Part shown: positions 1-6,600 of the stretch, one piece after another | How the letters are laid out: every line of letters begins with the position of its first letter | Numbering within the stretch: position 1 is the first letter of the stretch | Source: Hirudo medicinalis | Taxonomy: Eukaryota > Annelida > Clitellata > Hirudinida > Hirudinidae | Length of the DNA stretch: 10,000 nt | Assembly: GCA_011800805.1 (NCBI GenBank) | Contig: MPNW01000923.1 | Coordinates: 18,841 to 28,840 of the forward strand | Reading direction: 5' to 3' | Translations under genes and position numbers: made by a program | The notes under the pieces: generated by a model | Seen by the model: the letters and a program-made list of their open reading frames with translations, nothing else | What the model was told of the DNA's origin: nothing | Database searches by the model: none

Positions 1-85
1 GGAGACCATAGAGGAGCAGGTGGCACGGGAGTCCTACCTGCAGTGGCTCAGGGACCAGGAAAAGCTTGGGAAGTCCAAAGCTTCG
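1..85 (+). CDS. OTUD5: OTUD5-like exon (5' truncated by window edge): conserved helix after the OTU domain
   Basis: Read in the frame starting at base 2, this gives 28 codons with the conserved IEEQVARESYLQWLRDQEK helix, then a short basic Gly/Lys/Ser stretch. The donor is TTCG|GTGAGT at 86, a near-consensus site, and the exon ends in phase 0. The exon continues beyond the left edge, where the rest of the region linking to the OTU catalytic core should be. Confidence 0.92.
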
Positions 86-1603
86 GTGAGTAACAGGTTG
101 ACAATAATAATAATAATAATAATAATTAATTAATTGACTGATTGATTTGTAATTTTATTAGTGAGCCAATTGATCGGTCAGCTACCCGACTTTGAGCTAC
201 TGGTTGTTGTGCATTTTGATAATAAAAGTTATTATTATCGACTCATCATGTTTTAACTATTTTCCTCAATTCGTCCATCGAATGTCGTCTAGAAGCGTGA
301 CTTGACCGCGAGGACGACCTAACTTCTCAATCTCTCGCGATAATTCGTTAACTCGGGTCGTTAATGTAATTCATTGTTCTGCACAGTTAATTCGTTACAA
401 ACAGCCCCGTAGTGCCACGTGCAGCACGGCCACGGACAACCACCAGCACCACCTGTGGTGGGAGGTTCCGACCAACGAGGCCCCCAAGACCCCCAGGAAC
501 AAGTCGGACCAAAGTTCACCCAAGCAGCTAGAAGGTGGTGAGTCGAGGCCTATACTTTCATGCGAATTCATTATTATTATTATTCTTATTATTACATATT
601 GTGTATTACATCATTATTATTATTATCATTATTATTATTATTATTGTTATTATTATTATTAATTGCCGGCATGGGCGAATCCCTCGCCAGATCACACAAT
701 GAACAGTATGAAAAGCAACAAAACAACATCTCCACAAAATCCCATGCTCTGTCAGCCTAAAATTATAATAAAAATTATAATATCTCATATATAATTGTAA
801 TATTTTATTATAATTTTCACTGTAACATTCATCGTTTTAATGCATCACTCCCCATCAAAGCAACCATACCCGATGGTAACAATTACACCGTCCTTCTCTC
901 CAGGTCAGTCGCCCAAGTCTCCCCTGTATCAGTGCACTTCGTCCACGGTGCCCCACGGTGCATCCGCCCCTAAACCCGTGCACTCGTTCAACCCCGAAGT
1001 CGGAGCTGTCGGCGGAGGGTTCCGGGAGACGACTTCCCTCATGAACGAACTGCCGCCACAGTTGTTCGGTTTGTGATAATTCGTTAAGTTTTAATGTGTT
1101 ACGTGCACGTAACACATCATTTTGTATGTCGCAGTGTCGAGGTGTTCCTTGTTCTGTGACGTTGCAGTCACACTACCCACGATGCTTCGTCTTAAACATC
1201 ATGTAATGTAATGTCACTAAACACAACTTGATGTCATCATCGTCTTAAACATCATGTAATGTAATGTCACTAAATACAACTTGATGTCATCATCGTCTTA
1301 AACATCATGTAATGTAATGTCACTAAACACAACTTGAAACATCATCGTCGTCGTCATCATTATTATTATTACTACAAATAAAACAATGGTATTTATTGAA
1401 CGACTTCGATCTCCACAGGACTGAGCGACTGGGACGACGACACGGGCATGCTCGCTCAGGCTATTGCAGAATCGCAGCAGCAGTACCTGAACGAGCTGAA
1501 ACTCGCCGCCCGATCGGGATCCCCGAAATCTCCCGGCGAGCCCTCCCCCCTCGAAGGAAAGGGCAAAAGCCTGATGCCCAAGGACGGCTACAGACCCGGA
1601 TAG
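1..1603 (+). CDS. OTUD5: OTUD5 (DUBA)-like OTU deubiquitinase, C-terminal part; coding join 1..85, 387..537, 904..1068, 1419..1603
   Basis: OTUD5 is an OTU-family cysteine deubiquitinase that removes ubiquitin chains from signalling proteins in animals. Only the region after the catalytic domain is in the window. Two stretches fix the family: the helix IEEQVARESYLQWLRDQEK in the first exon, and FGLSDWDDD followed by LAQAIAESQQQYL in the last, both close to the tail of vertebrate OTUD5 as I remember it. The region between is a low-conservation Ser/Pro/Thr-rich linker, which I take as disordered. Splicing the four pieces gives one continuous frame: intron phase 0 after the first exon, then phase 1 twice. 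The catalytic Asp/Cys/His residues lie upstream of base 1, so activity cannot be judged here. The stop is TAG at 1601. Family call is firm; exact linker splice sites are less so. Confidence 0.9.
86..386 (+). other. Intron of the OTUD5-like gene with (AAT)8 microsatellite
   Basis: A 301-base intron from GTGAGT to CTGCACAG. It carries eight AAT units at 103-126, followed by TTAATTAATTGACTGATTGATT. No coding frame or other element is visible. Confidence 0.75.
387..537 (+). CDS. OTUD5: OTUD5-like exon: Ser/Pro/Thr-rich linker
   Basis: The acceptor CTGCACAG ends at 386 after a pyrimidine-rich run. The frame includes PRSATCSSTATD, which resembles the PRKASATCSS stretch of vertebrate OTUD5, then a His/Trp patch and a Lys/Pro/Ser-rich tail. 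A second in-frame AG at 403-404 (ACAAACAG) could trim six residues. The donor is GTGAGT at 538; an overlapping GTGGTG at 535 keeps the same phase and would drop one glycine. The exon ends in phase 1. Confidence 0.75.
538..903 (+). other. Intron of the OTUD5-like gene with imperfect TTA/ATT microsatellite
   Basis: A 366-base intron, GTGAGT to TCTCCAG. Bases 567-663 are an interrupted ATT/TTA repeat with GTT, CTT and CAT interruptions. Open frames across it encode only Tyr/Leu/Ile runs and are artefacts of the repeat. Confidence 0.75.
567..663. repeat. Interrupted ATT/TTA microsatellite
   Basis: Runs of ATT/TTA units with scattered CTT, CAT and GTT interruptions, in an OTUD5-like intron just inside the 5' splice site. 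Confidence 0.9.
904..1068 (+). CDS. OTUD5: OTUD5-like exon: linker leading to the C-terminal motif
   Basis: A good acceptor (CCTTCTCTCCAG) ends at 903. The exon is 165 bases, phase 1 in and phase 1 out. It encodes a GQSPKSPLYQC linker, a glycine-rich stretch and TTSLMNELPPQLFG, which aligns with the LIQQMSPSAFG stretch that precedes the ubiquitin-interacting motif in vertebrate OTUD5. The donor is G|GTTTGT at 1069, acceptable though not consensus; joining to 1419 restores the conserved Phe-Gly-Leu. Confidence 0.85.
1094..1117. repeat. 24-bp perfect palindrome with two inverted ACGTG cores
   Basis: The sequence reads identically on both strands around a central TGCA, with arms ATGTGTTACGTG. 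It contains two ACGTG cores in opposite orientation. It sits 25 bases into an OTUD5-like intron. It may be a paired transcription-factor site or a chance palindrome. Confidence 0.9.
1188..1337. repeat. 53-bp tandem repeat, about 2.8 copies
   Basis: Units start at 1188, 1241 and 1294, each beginning CGTCTTAAACATCATG. The units differ at only one base that I can see (AAACAC versus AAATAC in the second), and the third breaks off after ACTTGA. Such near identity points to recent duplication. It lies in an OTUD5-like intron about 80 bases before the last exon. Confidence 0.95.
1419..1603 (+). CDS. OTUD5: OTUD5-like terminal coding exon with ubiquitin-interacting motif (UIM)
   Basis: The acceptor GATCTCCACAG ends at 1418. 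The frame gives GLSDWDDD, then LAQAIAESQQQYLNELK, a textbook UIM: an acidic run, then Leu-x-x-Ala-x-x-x-Ser. In OTUD5 the C-terminal UIM helps bind ubiquitin chains. The remaining ~30 residues are Ser/Pro/Gly/Lys-rich and end GYRPG before TAG at 1601. The tail differs from vertebrate OTUD5, as expected for a distant homologue. Confidence 0.92.
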
Positions 1604-2420
1604 GCGCTCCCGGCGGCTACGTCGTCGACGGCGACTTCAAAATCGTTAGAGAGAATCGAGCCATCATCGATCGTGGGAGTAGCGAGTGTCGTCGTTTAAA
1701 TTCTGCTCGTTTGTGTTGTTGACCAAATTCTTTTGATGAATGTCGATCGTTGTATTTCGTCGAACTTTGCGGAGTTCTCTTCGACGCACGACATCGCCCC
1801 GACATTTGTAAAATATTCCCCTCAAAAAAACATTCTTTGAAATGTCTCCGCTCGTTGGGTTCGTCGGAAATGGCCGAGACAAAGCTACTCTAACCATCTT
1901 GGACGACCTCTCTTTGGGGTTAGGGTACGTTGGTTACTGTTATCGGAGAGTCGGTCACCGACTTATTAAATATTGCAACTGGTTTGAACACTTAACGATT
2001 TATTACTTAACTCGAAATGTTAAAAGTCTTGATGGCCCTGCCGGAAGCATTGTCGAATCAGCCATTTTTATTCAGCTATGCTTGACGATGTCGATGACGG
2101 TGTTACCGTTACTATCACATTGCACCTATTATTTTCATTATTGATGACTCATCATCTGCATATTTTTTGAAAATATTTTCTTAAAAATGTTCTCCATTTC
2201 CGTTTTGTGGATTGCCCTCAAAGGTGACTTTGGAGTTTATTTAGGGAAGCGCGCGACCCGAGCCGAGGACGCCACGAGCGAAGGCCTCCCCCGTCAAGGA
2301 CGGGTTGCGTTTTGAAGGCGACCAAAGAAGTTTGTCTCGAGCGATTTTAGTTTTGTGGTTTTCTGAAGTCGTGCGAAGATGTTTTGAATGTAAAATAAAG
2401 AAAATTGTCATTTTGAAGTC
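1604..2420 (+). other. OTUD5: 3' UTR of the OTUD5-like gene (end approximate)
   Basis: About 800 bases follow the TAG stop with no coding frame that makes sense as protein. An AATAAA signal lies at 2394-2399, and a GT-rich stretch (GTCGTCTGTCTG) at about 2417-2429 could be the downstream cleavage element. The exact cleavage site is inferred. Open frames at 1842-2144 and 2305-2493 look like chance reading in UTR. Confidence 0.65.
2394..2399 (+). terminator. Poly(A) signal AATAAA of the OTUD5-like gene
   Basis: Canonical AATAAA about 790 bases after the stop codon, followed by a GT-rich run 15-30 bases later. It is the first canonical hexamer I find downstream of the stop on this strand. Another AATAAA at 2968-2973 could serve read-through transcripts but would lie within the opposing gene. 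Confidence 0.65.
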
Positions 2421-2489
2421 GTCTGTCTGCTTAGGATTTAGCAGCTTTTCACATGCAATGGTCTGTGTACTTGGCTCCTTGCCACAATA

Positions 2490-3235
2490 TTAACTTTTGA
2501 AAATACGTTTTATTTGGCAATACCTTTTCGAGGATTTATGCAAAATGACGATCGGAACAAAGTGACGGAGACGATGCGCGCCGCACAAACGCAACACGAG
2601 AAGAGCGACATCATCGAAATGCACCGAAGACAAAAAACAGTTAAAGAGAAGTAACGGTTCCAAAATGTGACCTTTCCATTGAAATTCGGTCGTAAAACTA
2701 TTCTAAATGTGACTTCAAAACTCAGAATTAAGATGAACAACGAGAGAAATACTCCGACTTTAAAAAAACATCGCCGTGCTCTTCTGAGACGAAGCGTCGG
2801 AACTAAGTTCTAACGTTTTGAGTATACGAGCAGTCGACGACAACGACAGCGGGGGAGAACACACGATTCAAAGACAGAGCAAAACATAAAAATACATTAC
2901 AACACAATTTCTTAATGTCATGAGTTGAAAACAAACTCTGTTTTAAAGTTAAGAAAAAAAAAACATAAATAAAAGCTGCTAAAATGAAGATGGGTGATGA
3001 TTGCAAATCACAGCCAGTTTCATGTCCTCTTTTTCTAGTCGACAAATCGATAATAGAAAGACTCCGACAACGTTCATCGGCCGTCCGTCGGCCATCCGTC
3101 TACCCAGTCAATTCCTTCCTTCCTTATAAACCTCTCCAACTTAAGAACTCAATAAGGAGCAGTAAGTGCAATATTAGTTCTAAACCAGCGAGCATTAAAA
3201 CAGTCAAAACACCGAAAAGGACGACATAATTTTGA
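2490..3235 (-). other. 3' UTR of the CTTNBP2NL-like gene (end approximate)
   Basis: About 740 bases downstream of the TGA on the - strand, without convincing coding frames. The first canonical AATAAA I find on this strand is at 2514-2509, which would put cleavage near 2490. The stretch also has an A-run at 2951-2963 on the + strand, i.e. a T-run in the transcript. Confidence 0.55.
2509..2514 (-). terminator. Putative poly(A) signal AATAAA of the CTTNBP2NL-like gene
   Basis: The + strand reads TTTATT here, giving AATAAA on the - strand about 720 bases after the stop. It points at the AATAAA of the opposing OTUD5-like gene only 110 bases away. Confidence 0.5.
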
Positions 3236-3649
3236 TCACGTGTTCGACGGCTTTGCAAACCTCGTCGGGGGATTCTGCTGAACCTGGGGCAAAATCGGAA
3301 CCTGGGGCTTGTTAGGGGGAACAGGTGGGGGAGCTTTTGAGCCCTGCGAGAGCATTCTCTTGACCAACGGCCCCTGAAAATTTTGTTGGGTCGTGCCAAT
3401 CTTAGCTGGAGTGGATTCACCGGGACCAAATGTCCTGATCCTGGATTGCTGTGTCGCAGCAGACGACGGAGTAGGTACTAGGGAGGGTGGGAAATTTCTG
3501 GGTACTCCAGACTGTTGGGGCTGTTGATTGGTTTGCGAAAGCTGCTGCCTCAAGTTCATTGGATGCTGGAGCTTGGAGGAGATTGGCTGGGCACTGCTGG
3601 GCCTTTTGATGCTGCTCTGTGATTGGTTGGAAGCAACAGGAGCTGGAAA
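3236..3649 (-). CDS. CTTNBP2NL: CTTNBP2NL-like terminal coding exon (residues 302-438, proline-rich tail)
   Basis: The frame gives 137 residues rich in Ser, Pro and Gln, with KAPPPVPPNKPQVP near the end, a polyproline (SH3-ligand-like) stretch also present in CTTNBP2NL, and a TGA stop at 3238-3236. The acceptor is placed at CAATGTTTAAG (3650), which keeps phase 0; the next AG (TTTCCAG) would break the frame. The acceptor's pyrimidine tract is weak, so the first few residues are the least certain part of the model. Confidence 0.85.
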   Translation of the reverse strand, partial: FPAPVASNQSQSSIKRPSSAQPISSKLQHPMNLRQQLSQTNQQPQQSGVPRNFPPSLVPTPSSAATQQSRIRTFGPGESTPAKIGTTQQNFQGPLVKRMLSQGSKAPPPVPPNKPQVPILPQVQQNPPTRFAKPSNT

Positions 3650-6600
3650 CTTAAACATTGGAGTCGGGATTAGTTTCATGCAGAATAAAAATATCAGAAT
3701 TCTTTTCTTCACTTTACTTCATAAAAAAAAAAAACAACCCCAATATTCACAGTAAATTACAATAATTAAACATTCTTGAAAATGAAATCAATATCAACAT
3801 AGCTTTAAATAACATTAATCCTTAAAAGTCATGTAATTTACCTTTTTTTTTCTTACTTAACTCAAATTCAAACTTCAAACATCGATCGACGGCTTCAAAC
3901 TTACCTTCGAGACCGTAGTCCCGCTCGGGTTGGCCGCCTTGACTCCGTTCTGTTCGCCCCTCGGGACCTCGACGTGGTTCGTTCCATCCTCCTTTTGCTG
4001 GAGTTTCGAGAGTTCCTCGAGCAGCTCTTTCTGCTGGGCTTCGGCTTTGTTAAGTCGAGCTAGCAGCTGCTGCTTCTCAAAGTCGAATTCGCTCAATCTC
4101 TTCTCCTGCATCGCCTCCTCGTGCATCAACTTCTCCGTCTCGTCCGCGATGGATCTTTCCAGGTCGGAAGCCTTCCTTCGTTCTTCCTCCAGCTGAGAGG
4201 AGAGCGAGGACACATAGGATTTGAGGTCGGCCATCTTGCGCATCATCCTCGTCTGCTCTTTTATCAGCTGGACGGCAATCTAAGTGGAGATTTGAAGGAC
4301 TGATTGATCGTCATAGTTGTTATCTGCATCCAGGATGCCATAGCATGTTAAGTTATAACTTAGTCTACTGTTGTTGTCTTGATGAAGCATTATTATCAAT
4401 GTCATAAAAATGAGCCCTCTTAATATCGATTCATAAACATTTCCATGAGTGACTGAGTCAACTTCACGAGATATGCAATAATATTATTATTAATAATTAA
4501 TAATAAAGTAATAATATTAAAATAATAAAAATAAATAACAAAATAAAGTAAGTTTATTTATATAGCGCCATAAGTGTGAGTGTCAGGGGCACTTAGGCCA
4601 TTTATATAGCGCCGGCTCCCAAGGGTGCTTGGCAGCAGAGCAAGCATGGTTTCAACACCTAACGACCGTTGCTTTTACTTTAATTGGTCTTTATTAATCG
4701 TAATAAGATATTAATTTACTGACCAAAGTTTCTTGATCCGAGGAGACCTCGCTCTGAGGACACGAAGACAGCTCCCCCTCCAAACTCTTGCATCGTTTTC
4801 TCTCCTTTTCGAGCTGAGTAATTATAATAACATTAGCATATAATAATTTACATAAAATATTATCATAAATAATTATAATATTATCATATGATAACTGTCA
4901 CATCATCACATATTAAGTACAACGTAAATGTTAATATAGTTCATTTATATAGCACCACATGCATAGCGTCAGGGGAGCGTTTTGTCAACCATTTATATGT
5001 CGCTCCATTCCCAAGGGTGCTTGGGACGTAACCCATTCGTGCGACCTGCAAGCCACCACAATATCACTGTGATTTAAAATAACATTATCTTGAATTTAAT
5101 TGAGAATCAATCATAAATCACCATCGTTAACGAGACTATTAATTAGTCACATGTATTTGAGAATCTTGTTGTTGTTTCTAAACTTCAAAATGAATTTGAA
5201 AAAAAAAATAAATAAAAAAAAATAAGTGATTTAATAATAACAACAAACAATTAAAATATTTACAATAGCAATGAATGGTCGACTTATTAAGTCTTTAGAA
5301 TAATTATCCTTTTAGTGACAGTGAGAGAAACATTCTCAAAAGTTCCTCATGACACAACAAGCACATTGCAAATGGTACTTCAACCTCAACAATGCCATGG
5401 TAATGACGATGACGACGACATTGATGTCAGTGAAGACAAAATCTAATCAGAATGGCAATCTCAAGAACACAACAGGGACCTCTGAACCAAAGCCACAAGA
5501 AGAAGAAGAAAAAGAACAACAACAACAACAGCAACAAGACGGACACCAAGAAACACCTTCAAGAAGAACACTCGACAAGTTATGTTAACTTTCAGACACT
5601 TTTTGAAGATAGGCTGAAAATCTTGAGCACATTAGTTTTTGGAGCCCAAGCTGGATTTTATGGCAGTGTTCGAAGTCGAAGAGTGCATTGTCGGCAGTTT
5701 CCGCGACATGGCGGACGACTGCAGGCGCCCTGCCCGACACCTGGCAGTCCTTCGTGGGTCAGTGCAATGGATAAATCATATGAAGCTAGGCCATCAATAG
5801 TAATAAGGGCATGATGTCGACGATGACGGTGATTTTGACGCTGGTGGTGGTAGTGACAGATTACCTCTTCGACGAGCCTTTCCTTCTCCTTGCTCAGCAG
5901 GTCGACGATGTGCTGGTCCTGATCGGAGTCCCTCAGGTGACTTCTGCGCTCCATCTCCAGTCTGGTGCACATCTGGTGATGATGACAGTAATGATGCTGA
6001 TGAGGGTGATGATGATAGTAGTGATACTGATGATAGTATCAACACTGATGGGGTGAAGATACTGATGTTGGAAGAGTGATGCCTATGTTACCGATGGTGA
6101 TAATGGAGATGATGATGATGATGATGATGTTGCAGCACTGCATAAACTGATGACCAAAGTGCCTCTGATACTTGGCACTATAAACAATTATGTATAATCA
6201 AATTTAATAATACAAATAACCTACAATAGTATTAATTGTGGTGGTGACGATTGCAAACGACACGAAAACAGTGACATACAAGTTGACAAACGATGTTGCT
6301 AATTGCAGTCAATCACAAGACATGGTACTCTTGACACATCATCATCATGGTCAATGTAATCATCATCAATACCAACATCATCATCATCATCATTACCACC
6401 ACCATCACCACCACCACCACCACCATCAATCATCACCATCATCATCATCATCAATATCATCATCACCTTGTGGTACTTTTTCTCAACCAGTCCCAAAACT
6501 TCCCTCATGTTCTTCTGGGCGGCGTGTTGAACCCCGATCAGGTTCTCGAGTTTGTTCAACTGGTCGTCATACATGGCCTTCACCTCTGCCTCGCCAAAGC

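Larger units (their letters stand above)
1069..1418 (+). other. Intron of the OTUD5-like gene with palindrome and 53-bp tandem repeat
   Basis: A 350-base intron, GTTTGT to CTCCACAG. It contains the 24-bp palindrome at 1094-1117 and the 53-bp tandem repeat at 1188-1337, then short GTC/CAT/ATT runs. No coding frame is visible. Confidence 0.75.
4280..4723 (-). other. CTTNBP2NL-like intron 4
   Basis: A 444-base intron (GTCAGT to CCACTTAG). It contains the AT-only stretch at 4479-4548 and dispersed-repeat copy A (4553-4632). Nothing coding is visible. Confidence 0.75.
4814..5864 (-). other. CTTNBP2NL-like intron 3
   Basis: The longest intron (1051 bases, GTAATC to ACTCAG). It holds dispersed-repeat copy B (4940-5024), A-rich runs near 5200, an AAG/AAC low-complexity stretch (5497-5540) and an unexplained GC-rich patch (about 5660-5765). 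Open frames of 79 and 120 codons on the + strand come from the low-complexity stretch and look spurious. Confidence 0.75.
5973..6466 (-). other. CTTNBP2NL-like intron 2, with trinucleotide repeats at both ends
   Basis: A 494-base intron (GTGATG to ATCACCAG). Its 5' end is a CAT/CAC-type microsatellite (6335-6465 on the + strand), and the 3' half holds GATGAT runs (5978-6130), including a pure (GAT)7. The middle is AT-rich. Long open frames here encode only His, Met, Gly or Asp runs. Confidence 0.75.

Noticed and set aside
560..788. Overlapping + and - open frames of about 60 codons
   Set aside because: They lie across an ATT/TTA microsatellite inside an intron and encode Leu/Tyr/Ile runs only.
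1188..1337. A CRISPR-like array of repeats
   Set aside because: The 53-bp units are directly abutting without unique spacers, and the context is a spliced animal gene.
1396..1722. 108-codon + open frame overlapping the last OTUD5-like exon
   Set aside because: It is a shadow frame. The neighbouring frame carries the ubiquitin-interacting motif and the splice-compatible phase.
1842..2144. 100-codon + open frame after the OTUD5-like stop
   Set aside because: It sits in the predicted 3' UTR upstream of the AATAAA signal, and no domain or codon pattern supports it.
2984..3429. Open frames on both strands at 2984-3229 (+) and 3124-3429 (-)
   Set aside because: They overlap the 3' UTR or shadow the proline-rich terminal exon of the CTTNBP2NL-like gene.
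3930..4303. + strand open frames with Ser/Phe-rich or basic products
   Set aside because: Antisense shadows of the coiled-coil exon; Glu/Lys/Leu codons read backwards give Ser/Phe/Leu.
5660..5765. A missing exon of the CTTNBP2NL-like protein
   Set aside because: Exons 3, 4 and 5 already align to the human protein with no gap, so no extra coding exon is required here.
5349..5814. 79- and 120-codon + open frames with Gln/Glu and Lys/Asn runs
   Set aside because: Produced by an AAG/AAC low-complexity run inside intron 3. They have no splice-site support and no family resemblance.
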